Assembly: GCA_026003235.1 (NCBI GenBank)
Contig: BPGW01000002.1
Location: forward strand, 1-64,000
DNA length: 64,000 nucleotides
Reading direction: 5' to 3'
From: Bacteroidia bacterium
GTDB taxonomy: Bacteria > Bacteroidota > Bacteroidia > SpSt-205
Part shown: in pieces, positions 28,188 through 38,200 of the stretch
Layout: each line of letters starts with the position of its first letter
How positions within the stretch are numbered: position 1 is the first letter of the stretch
Made by a program: the position numbers and the translations under genes
The notes under the pieces: generated by a model
Seen by the model: only the letters and a program-made list of their open reading frames with translations
Databases searched by the model: none
What the model was told of the DNA's origin: nothing

Positions 28188-29116
28188 TGCGGGTGGTTTT
28201 TTTCGGCAATGGGGAGTTCGGGCTGCCAACGCTGCGTTTGCTGGCCGCTTCGCCGCACAAGGTGATGGCGGTGATCACGAACCCAGACAAACCCAGTGGG
28301 CGAGGCCATCGCCTGACCCCCACACCCGTCAAGCTGGAGGCTCAGCGTCTGGGCCTGCCTGTATGGGAGGTAGACTCGCCGAAAGACCCCACCCTCCCGG
28401 AAAGGCTGCGTGAGCTACAGGCCCAGGCGTTTGTGGTGGTAGCGTATCGCTTACTGCCCCGGTCGGTGTGGAGCTTGCCTCCGCTGGGCACCCTGAATAT
28501 CCATCCTTCGCTTTTGCCGGCTTATCGCGGCCCGGCTCCTATCGCTTGGAGCATCATACGAGGGGAAAAAACCACCGGCATTACGATATTTCAAATACGA
28601 GACGGGGTAGACACCGGCGAGATAGTGCTGCAGCGGGCTTTTCCCTTGCCAGAGGAATGGAATGCCGGCGAACTGGAACGGTTTCTGTCGGAGATTGGGG
28701 CGCAAATGCTATTAGAAGCGCTTGAGGGCTTATCGCTGGGGAGCCTTCAGCCTTGGCCCCAGCCCGAAGACCCTGAAGCCCCCTACGCTCCGAAACTCTC
28801 TGCGGCCAACACCCGCATCCAGTGGGCCCAACCCGCTCAGGTGGTATACAACTTCATTCGGGGCCTTTCTCCTCGCCCCCGGGCTTGGACCCTCCTACAG
28901 GGCAAGCACTTTCATATTTTGCGCGCAGAGCGGCTTCCGCCCCGACGCCTGACCTATCCGCCCGGCACCCTCTGGCAGGAAGAAGCCTTTCCGGTGGTGG
29001 CGTGCCAGGATGCGCCCCTTCAACTCCTCACCGTCCAGCTTGAGGGTCGTAAGCCCATCTCCGGCCCTGAATTCGCTCGGGGCTATATCCGCAATCAGCT
29101 TCTTCATCTGGAATGA
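28187..29116 (+). CDS. fmt: Methionyl-tRNA formyltransferase
   Basis: Fmt formylates initiator Met-tRNA using 10-formyl-THF. The 309-aa product has FFGNGEFGLPTLR, the catalytic block NIHPSLLPAYRGPAPI (Asn-x-His) and GVDTGEI with the conserved Asp. A C-terminal OB-like domain is present. The usual partner def is not in this window. It is coupled to leuS through TGATG and to the MarR-like gene through ATGA. Leaderless messages depend on fMet-tRNA for initiation, so this gene is of interest beside the promoter pattern, though that link is inference. Confidence 0.97.
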   Translation: MRVVFFGNGEFGLPTLRLLAASPHKVMAVITNPDKPSGRGHRLTPTPVKLEAQRLGLPVWEVDSPKDPTLPERLRELQAQAFVVVAYRLLPRSVWSLPPLGTLNIHPSLLPAYRGPAPIAWSIIRGEKTTGITIFQIRDGVDTGEIVLQRAFPLPEEWNAGELERFLSEIGAQMLLEALEGLSLGSLQPWPQPEDPEAPYAPKLSAANTRIQWAQPAQVVYNFIRGLSPRPRAWTLLQGKHFHILRAERLPPRRLTYPPGTLWQEEAFPVVACQDAPLQLLTVQLEGRKPISGPEFARGYIRNQLLHLE

Positions 29117-29679
29117 CTACGGCGGAACAGATAGTGGCTGCCCTGGAACGGGCGAGTTACCTCCTCAGGCAGGTGGAATGGGACCTGGCCTACCCTGATC
29201 GGCTCACGCCCCTCCAGCGGCAAATTTTGTGGTACATCTACGCTTATCCTGCACGGGCCCGGGCCACGCACATGAGCCGGTACCTGGGGGTCAAAAAACC
29301 GACGATCAGCTTGGCTTTGGCCCTTCTGGAGCGCAAAGGCTACGTATACCGGCAGGTGGACCCGCAAGATCGGCGCAGCCACCGCATTCTCCTCACCGAG
29401 AAGGCGCAGAAGCTTGTGGGCCGTCTTTCGCTGGAAAAGCTGCTGGCGCAGGTGGCCGCTTTGCCCGATGAGGACCAACAGCGCATCCGAGAAGGGCTGT
29501 ATCTCCTCCTTTCGGGCCTGGTGGAGCGAGGGGTTATCCAGGAGGCCTACATGTGCGCGACCTGTGGGCACTTTGACCGGGGGCGCAGCTACTGCAAGCT
29601 GCTGGGCAAGCCCCTGCCCCTGTCAGAACGGCGGCTCCTATGCCGGGAACATACCTGGCTCGCTCCAAGCCGTGATTAG
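29113..29679 (+). CDS. MarR-type winged-helix protein with C-terminal cysteine cluster
   Basis: The 188-aa product has a MarR-like winged helix (about 20-110): LTPLQRQILWYIY, SRYLGVKKPTISLALALLERKGYVYR as recognition helix and wing entry, and DPQDRRSHRILLT. An unusual tail follows with CATCGHF, CKLLG and RRLLCREH (about 145-180), likely a metal or redox site. It resembles MarR proteins that sense stress through cysteines, but ligand and targets are unknown. The ATG overlaps fmt (ATGA). Its stop overlaps that of the convergent zinc-ribbon gene by 3 bases. Confidence 0.8.
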   Translation: MTTAEQIVAALERASYLLRQVEWDLAYPDRLTPLQRQILWYIYAYPARARATHMSRYLGVKKPTISLALALLERKGYVYRQVDPQDRRSHRILLTEKAQKLVGRLSLEKLLAQVAALPDEDQQRIREGLYLLLSGLVERGVIQEAYMCATCGHFDRGRSYCKLLGKPLPLSERRLLCREHTWLAPSRD

Positions 29680-30752
29680 CGACCGCTCAGCCACGCTAAA
29701 AGCCCTACCCCCACCAGAAGGGCCAGCACCAACAGGGTTACTTTTACCCAGCTGAGGGGGCTCTCGCCATGTACGGCTCCGCTGCGGCCGTGGATCACCA
29801 CCCGGTAAGGCTTTCCTTTGTAGCGGTAGGCTACCACATACAGCGGCACATAAGCAAGCTTGGTGGTGAGGCCCGAAAGCTGCAGACGCATGGAAAAGTT
29901 TCGGTGCGTATCTCCGGGCAGGGCTCGTTTGCAGGCTTCGGCGGTCATCTCGTAAATGCGCTGGTAGGCTTCCTTCCAGGCGGCTGGAAGGGGCTTATCA
30001 GGGAGGGCTACTTCCCATCCCAGGAAGTAATCGGGGTTGTAGGCCTGCAGGTCGGAGGGGGTGGCAAACCCCCCCACGCTGTCCAGGTAGGAGGTAGGTA
30101 GGCTTACCAGACCCGAAACCAGCACATCATCGTAGAAGTCCTGGTGGTGACCAGAGACGGGAGGGCCCCACTCCACATAGGTCACGGTACGGCTTTGCCA
30201 GGAGCGGCTTCTTGGGTCAAAGTACCGTTCGGTGCGGGTGCGGTAGTAGCCGGGCTCAGCCCGCCAGTGCGCCCAAACCTGGGCATCAAAGGTCCATATC
30301 GGCAGGTAGAAGCCCCGAATCTTTTCAATCTGGCGCTTGTCTTTCAAGTCTGAGGGGGCCAGCCAGAGGCTTCGGACCCACCGATCAAAGGCGGCTCGGG
30401 CTTCCTCCTGGCTAACCCGAAAAGGCAAAACGCCCTGCGGCTTGACAGGTAAAGCTTGGAGAGCTTTTTCGCTCACATTTTCCGAGCCGCAGAAGCCGCA
30501 GGCTGCGCGCACTTCCTGGCAAGCGATCTCGGCCCCGCAACTCTGGCAGTACACCACATGGTACCCCGTTAGGCTTGTAGGGGTCTGGGCCGCCTGTAGG
30601 GCTTCTTCCAAGTCTATTTCCTGGATGCCTTCGTAGGAGGGGGTGAGGGTTTCCTGGCTCCCGCAATAGGGGCATTTTAGGGTCTCGCTCTGGGGGTCGT
30701 AGACGAACGAAGCGCCGCAGCTTCGGCAGCGCCGGCTGTAGAGCTCGCTCAT
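29676..30752 (-). CDS. Membrane-anchored zinc-ribbon protein
   Basis: The 358-aa product carries two zinc ribbons at the N-terminus (CRSCGASF...CPYCGSQ at about 9-33; CQSCGAEI...CGFCGSEN at about 69-90), a soluble domain rich in aromatic residues (FYLPIWTFDAQVWAHW) and a C-terminal transmembrane helix (about 335-355). Similar proteins exist as TFIIB-type zinc-ribbon or YdjG-like proteins; their role is not settled. It is the last gene of a minus-strand unit after the hydrolase (ATGA overlap). Location probably inner membrane with the ribbons in the cytoplasm. Confidence 0.78.
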   Translation of the reverse strand: MSELYSRRCRSCGASFVYDPQSETLKCPYCGSQETLTPSYEGIQEIDLEEALQAAQTPTSLTGYHVVYCQSCGAEIACQEVRAACGFCGSENVSEKALQALPVKPQGVLPFRVSQEEARAAFDRWVRSLWLAPSDLKDKRQIEKIRGFYLPIWTFDAQVWAHWRAEPGYYRTRTERYFDPRSRSWQSRTVTYVEWGPPVSGHHQDFYDDVLVSGLVSLPTSYLDSVGGFATPSDLQAYNPDYFLGWEVALPDKPLPAAWKEAYQRIYEMTAEACKRALPGDTHRNFSMRLQLSGLTTKLAYVPLYVVAYRYKGKPYRVVIHGRSGAVHGESPLSWVKVTLLVLALLVGVGLLAWLSGR

Positions 30753-31933
30753 CGGGAAGAGGCGGTTTTCGCCGCCAGATCCAAGAGCCCCCCATACGCT
30801 TGGAAGAAGGCATCTTCGTCTACGGCGGTGGGGCTATTCCAAGTCATGGCGACCAGGTACCGCTTGCCAGCGGGGGTCAGCAGGACGGAGGTCATATTCC
30901 GCACGCCAGGGTAGCTGCCGCCCTTATAAGCGATGTGAGCCCATTCGGCTTTTTCGGCCAAGCCAGGGTTGATGCTCATCAGGGGGAGCTTCTCTACCAG
31001 GCGGAAAAGCGTGTCCAGCTCTCGGAGCGAGTAGCGCCAGCCCACCAGGAGGTCTTCGGGGGCCAGGTCGAAGGCCAGCTCACCCGCACGAGGGAGGGGC
31101 AGACGCGTTATTTTTTCAAGCAGCAGCGCCCGTTCACCAGCAGAAGCCGCCGCATACGGCCGTCTCAGGGTATGGCCTGCGGGGGTAAGGATCAGCTTGA
31201 AAAACACTTGCGTAGAGAGGAAGGGCCAGTTGCGGCGAGCGTAAGGGCGCAAACGCTCCTCTCCGAGAAGGGCTATGAGCGCATCGGTAGCCGTATTGTC
31301 GCTTTCTGCAATCATGAGGGCTGCGAGGGTATAGAGCGTCAGCGGTGCGCCGGCGGGCCAATCCTGAAGGAGACCCGAACGCAGACTTTTCCAGCTGGAG
31401 TCCAGCCGGACGATGTCTTCCCAGGCAAGCTGGCCGGCTTGGATAGCTTCCTCCAGGGCAGCTAAGACGGCGACTTTGAAGGTGGAGCCTACCGCCAAGG
31501 GGGTGTCAGGCCGAATGGCAAGCAGGTCGGTTTCACCTTCGCGCACGAGGACGCTCACAAGCTCTGGACGCCGGAGGAGACTATCCTGCGCTTCGGCCCA
31601 GCTTGCCCACTTGCGGCGGGGGGCCAGAAAGCGCAGGCCTGAAATACGCCCTCGGCTGTCCAGCGTAATGTAAGCCGGCACAAAGGCCCGTTCGTACTCC
31701 ACACGGTAGGGGTTTTGGCTGCCGCTCACGCGCAGATACCGGCCTTGGCTCTGGGTAAACTCCCGCAGGATGCGCTTGACCTGGCTAAGCGGCGCTTCGG
31801 CCAAAAAAGACTCGGCAAACCAGCTTTTCTCAGGGCTGGAAGAGGAGAGAAGGCGGTGCAAGGCTTCTTTGGGCGTGAGCATCTGCCCCCATGCCACCAG
31901 CGCTACGAGAAAAGCGTATGCCAGCTTTCTCAT
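30749..31933 (-). CDS. Beta-lactamase/DD-peptidase-fold serine hydrolase
   Basis: The 394-aa exported protein (signal MRKLAYAFLVALVAWGQ, Gly|Gln) has an N-terminal cystatin-like domain (about 35-105), as in ORF12/LpqF-type hydrolases, then a class A beta-lactamase-like domain. The catalytic tetrad SxxK is Ser150-Thr-Phe-Lys153, the SDN motif is 211-213, and a KGG stands where KTG is usual. Lack of the classical Glu166 region makes a true beta-lactamase uncertain; a peptidase or esterase is equally possible. The ATG overlaps the symporter stop (ATGA), yet an exact -7 box 4 bases upstream means it can also be transcribed alone. Confidence 0.85.
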   Translation of the reverse strand: MRKLAYAFLVALVAWGQMLTPKEALHRLLSSSSPEKSWFAESFLAEAPLSQVKRILREFTQSQGRYLRVSGSQNPYRVEYERAFVPAYITLDSRGRISGLRFLAPRRKWASWAEAQDSLLRRPELVSVLVREGETDLLAIRPDTPLAVGSTFKVAVLAALEEAIQAGQLAWEDIVRLDSSWKSLRSGLLQDWPAGAPLTLYTLAALMIAESDNTATDALIALLGEERLRPYARRNWPFLSTQVFFKLILTPAGHTLRRPYAAASAGERALLLEKITRLPLPRAGELAFDLAPEDLLVGWRYSLRELDTLFRLVEKLPLMSINPGLAEKAEWAHIAYKGGSYPGVRNMTSVLLTPAGKRYLVAMTWNSPTAVDEDAFFQAYGGLLDLAAKTASSR

Positions 31934-33540
31934 GCCTCAAAGGTAGGAGAAGAGACCCGAGGCAATAGCCAGAAAAACACGGTCAGCCCTGCAGCCCCGC
32001 TCAGGAAAAGCCAGGGGAAAGATTCCTCCCTTAGCCAGACGAGGAGGCCCAGGAGCAGCGCATAGCCGCTAACGGTGCCCAGGAGCCACAGGCCCATGTG
32101 GCGTAGCGTGAAGGCAGGCTGGACTTTCTGGGCGAAGGCCTCCCAGCTCCTCTTGTCGGGGGCAGGCCCCAGAAGGGTCACCAAGACCACGCACCCAAGG
32201 GTAAAAGCCACCGTGGCGAGGTAGCTGTAGGGGAAAACCCATTCCAGCCCCCACCTAAAGAGGGCGTATCCTACCATCGGCGCTATTAGGCCGGCGATTT
32301 CGGACCAGATGGTGAGCCTCGGCCAAAACCATCGCAGGATCAGGACCAGGCCGGTACCTGCCCCGCTCTCCAAAAGGAAGTTCCAAGCGCCGGCGATGCT
32401 GTCCATGAAGGGGGTCACAACCAAGCTTAGGACCGCCAGGACGATCGTGGCCCACAAGCCGGCTTGCAGGGCTTTGTTTTCGGCCAGGCCTAAGTCGCGG
32501 GCAGCGTACGAAGCCCCCCAGTTGAAGTGGGTGGAGACCGTGCTCATGTAGGCGCCCGTCAGCCCCACCAGCAGGAAGATCTGCTCCAAAGGCGAGAGGA
32601 ACCGTTGGGCCATGAGGAGGTAGGCGCTCTTGGGGTCAGCCAGGTCCGGCAGCACCACGAGGGAAGCCAGCGCTACAGAGAACCAGGTGGCTGGCCGGAT
32701 GGCGTAATGCAGCACCTGAAAGAGAGCCAGGGCCTTTTGCGCCTGGGTGGGAGAAGGGGTGGAGGCCATGCGCTGGAGAATGTAGCCTCCACCGGCGGGT
32801 TCAGCGCCGGGGTACCAGCTGGCCCACCATTGCACCCCCAAAAAGGCCACCGCCACCCAGAAGCTCCAGGCTTCCTTGCCGCTTCCCGGAGCCAAGGCCC
32901 AAGCCCAGTCTGGTACAGAAGACAAGTCCACCGCTTGGAATACGCGCAGCATGAGCAGCGTGGTCGATCCCAGCGCCAGAACAAGCTGGAGCACATCGGT
33001 CCATACCACGCTCCACAGCCCTCCCAGCAGGGTATAGGTGAGGGTCACGGCGGTAGCTATGCCCAGAAGCAGGTAAGCCTGCAGGGGGGTAAGCCCCACC
33101 AGCGTCTGAAGGACGGTCCGCATGGCGGTCTGGACCCAGCCGAGGATGATGAGGTTGAGGAAGAGGCCCAGCCAGACAGCCCTTACAGCTCGCAGGAGCG
33201 CGGCGGGGCGGTTGCCGTAGCGCAGGGAAAGGATCTCGCTGTCGGTGAGCACCCCACTGCGCCGCCACAGGGGCGCAAAGACCACCACACTAAGCATGCC
33301 CCCAATGAGCATATTCCACCAGCGCCAGTTGCCTGCCAGGCCTTCTTGTCGCACGTATTCGGTGATGGCGAGGGGTGTATCCACTGCGAAGGTCGTGGCC
33401 ACCATGCTAAGGGCCGCGAGATACCAGGGAAGCTGGCGGCTGGCGGCAAAGTACCCTTCCAGCGTGGGGGTGGTGCGGCGCCGGCCCCAAAACCCTACCG
33501 CCAGACTCAAGACAAAATACCCTCCCAAGGCCCACAACAT
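31930..33540 (-). CDS. Sodium:solute symporter family protein
   Basis: The 536-aa inner-membrane protein has about 13-14 hydrophobic helices and the SSS-family features: an early GRRRTTPTLEGYFAASRQLPW loop, helix 1-2 ATTFAVDTPL, and GLTGAYMSTVSTHFNWGASY with the conserved sodium-site region. The substrate cannot be predicted; relatives carry sugars, amino acids or vitamins. ATG at 33540 is chosen because an exact -7 box ends 3 bases upstream; a TTG at 33546 is in frame. It heads a unit with the hydrolase and zinc-ribbon genes. Confidence 0.88.
   Translation of the reverse strand: MLWALGGYFVLSLAVGFWGRRRTTPTLEGYFAASRQLPWYLAALSMVATTFAVDTPLAITEYVRQEGLAGNWRWWNMLIGGMLSVVVFAPLWRRSGVLTDSEILSLRYGNRPAALLRAVRAVWLGLFLNLIILGWVQTAMRTVLQTLVGLTPLQAYLLLGIATAVTLTYTLLGGLWSVVWTDVLQLVLALGSTTLLMLRVFQAVDLSSVPDWAWALAPGSGKEAWSFWVAVAFLGVQWWASWYPGAEPAGGGYILQRMASTPSPTQAQKALALFQVLHYAIRPATWFSVALASLVVLPDLADPKSAYLLMAQRFLSPLEQIFLLVGLTGAYMSTVSTHFNWGASYAARDLGLAENKALQAGLWATIVLAVLSLVVTPFMDSIAGAWNFLLESGAGTGLVLILRWFWPRLTIWSEIAGLIAPMVGYALFRWGLEWVFPYSYLATVAFTLGCVVLVTLLGPAPDKRSWEAFAQKVQPAFTLRHMGLWLLGTVSGYALLLGLLVWLREESFPWLFLSGAAGLTVFFWLLPRVSSPTFEA
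31938..31945 (-). promoter_or_regulatory. -7 promoter box TACCTTTG inside the symporter's last codons (minus strand)
   Basis: Exact match ending 4 bases before the hydrolase ATG, encoded within the final codons of the upstream symporter gene. Confidence 0.65.
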
Positions 33541-33543
33541 GCC

Positions 33544-33551
33544 CAAAGGTA
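33544..33551 (-). promoter_or_regulatory. -7 promoter box TACCTTTG (minus strand)
   Basis: Exact match ending 3 bases before the symporter ATG at 33540; located in the 14-base gap after recN. Confidence 0.7.
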
Positions 33552-33554
33552 GGG

Positions 33555-35237
33555 TCAGTACCGTTCTGCCGAGGCCAGCAGCTCGCGGGCTGCGGCTAAG
33601 GCGCCTTGGCTGGGGGGTTGGCCGCTCAGCAGACGGGCCACTTCCTGAACGCGCTCTTCCGGCTCCAGGCGCTGTACCCGAGTCTCCCAGGCTCCATCGG
33701 GGGTCGCTTCTTTCCAGATGCGAAAGTGCCAGCCAGGTTGGGCCGCTATGGCCGGCAGGTGGGTAATCAAAATGATCTGCAGCCGCTGACCCAGCCCTCG
33801 CAGAAACTCACCCATGCGGCGGGCGCCTTCTCCGCTCAGGCCGGTGTCTATTTCGTCCAGGATGAGGGTGGGAAGCTGGACTTTTTCAGCCAAGGCCGCC
33901 TTGAGGGCCAGCATGATGCGCGAAAGCTCCCCGCCGGAGGCCACCTCCGAAAGCGGCGCTAATGGAAGCTGCGGATGCGTGCGCAAGAGAAAGGTGACCG
34001 ACGAGAACCCATACGGCGTGAGCTCTACCCCTTCGCCTTCCCAAGTGTAAGGGCTTTGGGGGTTTTTCAGCCGCTCCACCGCAATATGGAAGCGCGCATG
34101 AGACAGCCCTAACTGCGCCAGGTGCTTTTCCACCTCGTCGGCCAGGGCTTGGGCAGCGGCCAGACGAGCCAGCTCCAAGCGATACCCCTGTTCCAGCAAA
34201 GAGGCCGTCAGCGCTTGAAGTTCCTTCTCAGCGGGTTCCAATTGGCTTTGCTGGGTCAGCAGGGCTTGGTACTCGGAGCGCAGTTTTTCGCGCAGGTCCA
34301 GGAGGGCTTCAAGGGTGGGCACGCGGTACTTCAGCAGGAGGCTATTGCAGGCATCGTAGCGCTCGCGGGCTTGCTGCGCCTCGGCCGGGTCAAGGGTGAA
34401 GTCGTTCAGAAGGGCTTCTATCTGGCTGGCTGCTTCGCCCAGCAGGAGGCGGGCCTGCTCAAGCTGGCTAAGGATAGAGGGCAGTTCGGGGAGAGGTAGG
34501 CGCCCTAAGCTCTTTTCTGCCTCGCGTAGGACAGTAAGGGGGGCGTGAGGGGCTTCAGCCAGCTGGTGGTGCCAGTGCGACAGAAGGGCAAGCGCCTGCT
34601 CTTGGTGCTCCAGCCGGCGAATCGTCTTTTCCAGGGCGGCGTACTCTTCCGGGGAAAGGCGGAGGGCTTCCAGCTCTTCCAGCTGAGGGGTCAGCCAAGC
34701 CAGCCGAGCGGCCGCCTGCGCCTCTTGGCTGCGTAGGGTAGCCACTTTATCCGTGAGGGCCCGCCATCGCTCATACGTGGCCCGATAGGCTTCCACTTCT
34801 GCGGTCAGGTCGGCGTAGGTGTCCAGCAGTTCTCGCTGGAAAGGAGCTTGAAAAAGCTGTTGGGTCTCGTGCTGGCTGTGGATTTCTACCAGGTAGTACG
34901 CCAGCGAGCGGAGGGTAGAGGCGGAAGTAGGGCTGTCGTTCAGGAATAGCCTCCGGCGTCCAGAGGGCAGGAGCTCGCAGCGAAGCCAGAGGGTATCGGT
35001 AGGCTCTTCCAGGTGAGGTTGGAGAGCCGCAGGGACGGGACTGAATTCGGCTTCAATGAGGGCTTTTTCCGAGATGGGGGGGAGGTCGGCCTTAAAGCCC
35101 AGCAGCACGCCCAGCGACTCAATGAGCAGCGATTTGCCGGCGCCTGTCTCGCCGGTGAGGATGTTGAGGCCTGGCCCCCAGGAAAGGTCCGCCGCACGCA
35201 AAAAAGCCAGCCGCTGAATCGTCAGGCGCCGCAACAT
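33555..35237 (-). CDS. recN: DNA repair ATPase RecN
   Basis: RecN is an SMC-like ATPase acting on double-strand break repair. The 560-aa product has Walker A GETGAGKSLLIESLG near residue 30, two long coiled-coil arms (about 150-390) and a C-terminal ABC signature and Walker B (SGGELSRIMLALK, then LILDEIDTGLSG). A -7-like box (AAACTTTG, complement of 35246-35253, one mismatch) ends 8 bases before the ATG. It is divergent to the kinase gene with 31 bases between the start codons, so their promoters lie back to back. Confidence 0.95.
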   Translation of the reverse strand: MLRRLTIQRLAFLRAADLSWGPGLNILTGETGAGKSLLIESLGVLLGFKADLPPISEKALIEAEFSPVPAALQPHLEEPTDTLWLRCELLPSGRRRLFLNDSPTSASTLRSLAYYLVEIHSQHETQQLFQAPFQRELLDTYADLTAEVEAYRATYERWRALTDKVATLRSQEAQAAARLAWLTPQLEELEALRLSPEEYAALEKTIRRLEHQEQALALLSHWHHQLAEAPHAPLTVLREAEKSLGRLPLPELPSILSQLEQARLLLGEAASQIEALLNDFTLDPAEAQQARERYDACNSLLLKYRVPTLEALLDLREKLRSEYQALLTQQSQLEPAEKELQALTASLLEQGYRLELARLAAAQALADEVEKHLAQLGLSHARFHIAVERLKNPQSPYTWEGEGVELTPYGFSSVTFLLRTHPQLPLAPLSEVASGGELSRIMLALKAALAEKVQLPTLILDEIDTGLSGEGARRMGEFLRGLGQRLQIILITHLPAIAAQPGWHFRIWKEATPDGAWETRVQRLEPEERVQEVARLLSGQPPSQGALAAARELLASAERY

Positions 35238-35254
35238 GTTTGCCGCAAAGTTTG

Positions 35255-35262
35255 TAATATTG
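35255..35262 (+). promoter_or_regulatory. Variant -7 box TAATATTG of the sensor kinase gene
   Basis: One mismatch to TAnnTTTG, ending 6 bases before the ATG at 35269. Same variant as in front of glmS. Confidence 0.4.
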
Positions 35263-35268
35263 CGCCTG

Positions 35269-38200
35269 ATGCGCTACATCGCTTTCTGGGTAGGACTAAC
35301 CCTCCTGTGGGGGCAGAGTAGGCCGCTCTGGCGCACTTTCTCCGAAGAGGACTACCGCGCCTATACCCAGGTGTGGGCTATAGCTCAAGACCCTACTTCA
35401 GGGCTTGTGTACGCCGGCACTAACCAGGGAATATCCGAATACGACGGCCAGCGCTGGCAATTGTATCCTGCTTCAAGCCTAGTGCGAGCGCTCGCTGTGG
35501 CCCCTAACCACCGCATCTGGGTAGGCGGCCAAGGGGACTTTGGAGAACTGCGCACAGATTCCTTGGGACGGCTCTATTACACCTCCTATCGGTCCTTTTT
35601 GCCTAAGGAAAAGCAAGCGTTTGGTGACATCCAGTGGATCTTCGTAGATGCCCAGAACCAGGTGTACTTTATCGGCACGCGGGGGTATATCTTTTTAGAT
35701 GGGGGCACGTTGGCTATCGCTCCGCAGGCGACTCTTTTGCGAGAGGGCACCCAGATATCGGGGGCCGGGCAAGTGGGCACCGAGGTGTGGGTCAATCTCG
35801 TAGGAGGGGGAGGGCTCCATCGGCTCACACCCTCGGGACTTACGCCTGTTCGGGGGGGAGGGCTCTTTGAGGAAAAGTTCGTCTCCGCGATGCTCAGCGC
35901 CGCCGGAAAGGTGTTTGTCCTCACAGATGAAGGCGCTATCTACGCCGCCTCGCAGGGGTCAGCCAATTTCCTACCTCTCAAAGTGGCGGACGAGAAGTAC
36001 CTGCGTGAAAACCGCATTTATCGGGCCGCTGTTTTGCAAGACAATCTCCTGATTGGCACCCTCAATGGGGGCGTGCTGGTCCTTTCGCCAGATGGCCGTA
36101 CGCTTGAGCGGTGGACCCAAGCGCAAGGCTTTCCCAGCGACGACATTTATGCCCTCTATGTAGACGCTACAGGCCATGCGTGGGTCTCTCACGGACGGGG
36201 TCTGACGCAAGTGCTGTCGGCGCTTCCCTTGCGCCTTCTTGCCGGAGGCGCCATTGAAGGCAAAATCACGGACATCTTGCCGGCAGGAGAGGAGCTGTAC
36301 TTCACCACTATCCAGGGAGCCTTCAAACTCTCCGCTAAAGCCGTCCCGGCACGGATCGCAGGTCTGAAGAGCGAATGCTGGCGCCTGGCTTACCTTCAAA
36401 AGCGTCTGCTTGTGGCCACTTCGCAGGGCTTGTACGACATCACAGGGGGCGATGCGGCTGTGCCGATTGTGCCTAATCAGCCCTTTGTGGGCATAGCCCC
36501 TGCCCGAAATGACCCCGCTCGCGCCTACGCTTACGGGCGCAGTGGGCTGGTCCTGCTGCGGTATGCGGGCGGCGCCTGGAAGCTGGACCGAACCCTCTTT
36601 TCCACCCCCGTACAGAGCCTCGTAGAAGAAGGCGACTACCTTTGGATGGGTACACCTACCGGGGTCTTGCGGTATAACCTCACCAACCAGGCCTTGGATG
36701 CTACGGAGAGCGACTTGGGCCTGGAAAAGGGCCACTATTATGTAGGCCAACTTGAAGGCCGTATCCTGGCGCAGAGCGGCCAGGGGGTGTATGTATTTCG
36801 GGAAGGCACCGGCAAATTTGAATGGGACCCTGACCTTACGGCCCTGCTGTCCAGCGAAAGGGTAGACCAACTGATCCGGGCAGCAGACAAGGTGCTGCTG
36901 CGCGCACGCAATGGCGTGCAGGTGTTAGCCATGTCCTCTGAAGGGTATCGGGCTGAGCCCCTCCTTGAGGGCCAACCCCTCTCGCTCAACGCGTTAGGCC
37001 GCAGGCCGGATGTCGTGCGGGTGCAGGATGGGCGCGTATGGGCAGCCTACAAAGACGAGCTTGTCGTAGGGCAGTTCCTCCTCTCGCCCCAGAGCCTTCC
37101 GCCGACCCTCATCCGGGCTGCTATTTTGGGTAGCGACTCGCTGCTGTGGGGCGGCCGTTTCTACCTGGTGGATAAAATGGAGCTTACCTTTACGCAGCCC
37201 GCCGACCGCGTGCCGGAAGTGCCTTATACCCTGGCCAGCGGGCGCTTGCTTCTCGGCTGGGTAGACCCTTATGGCGGGCTGGCTCCGGCCCGATTCCGGT
37301 ATCGTATCGCAAGGAGCGGCGAAGAGCGAGAATGGACCTTCCTGGAGTCGGGGGGGGCGATTCCTTTCGCCGACCTGGCTGAGGGCAATTACACCGTAGA
37401 AGTGCAAGCTGTCGCGCCTTACGGCCTGGAAGCTCCGCCTTTCCGGTATCAATTCCGGGTGCTCCCCCCTTGGTGGCGCACCACTTGGGCTTACATCCTG
37501 TATGGCATCTTGGGGGTTCTGGTGGTCTTTGCTGCGGTTCGCCTGAATGCCGCTCGCCTGGAGGCCCGCAACCGCGAGCTGGAGGCTGTCGTACGGGCCC
37601 GTACCGCCGAACTCCAGCAAAGCTACTCCCAGCTGGCTGCCGCCAAGAAAGATCTAGAGAGAGCTTACGAAGACCTCAAAAACACCCAGCAACAGCTCAT
37701 CCAGTCTGAAAAAATGGCAGCCTTAGGGCAGCTCATTGCCGGCGTCGCGCACGAAGTCAATACCCCTATTGGAGCCATAAGCGCTGCGGCGCATAACATC
37801 TCCAAGTCTCTGCCGCAGACCCTCCAGCAGTACCCCCGCCTCTTAGCTGTGCTGGGGGATCAAGCCGACCTCTTCCATCAGATGGTGGAGCGAACGCTTT
37901 CCTTCACCGGCTCCCTCACTTCTCGGGAAGAGCGACAGTACCGCCGTCAGGTGACCGAATGGCTGGAACAGCACAGCGTGCCGAATGCCACTACGCTGGC
38001 TCAATCCCTTATCAAAATAGGACTTTTTGATAACCTTGACCCTTTCGTTCCGCTTCTCAAACATCCGGAGGCTCCTTTTATCATAGAGATGGTCGGCAAC
38101 ATCGGCAAGCTCCGCCTCAACTCCGACAACATTGAACTGGCTGTGGCTAAAACGCAAAAAATCGTCTATGCTCTCAAGTCTTACGCCCGAAAAGGAGCCG

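Noticed and set aside
31930-31945. Hydrolase considered as purely operon-internal with no promoter
   Set aside because: An exact TACCTTTG lies 4 bases before its ATG, so separate transcription is at least as likely.
32527-33552. A 341-aa plus-strand open frame opposite the sodium:solute symporter
   Set aside because: Composition is His/Gln/Arg/Gly-rich with no fold signals, while the minus-strand frame has clear transmembrane helices and family motifs.
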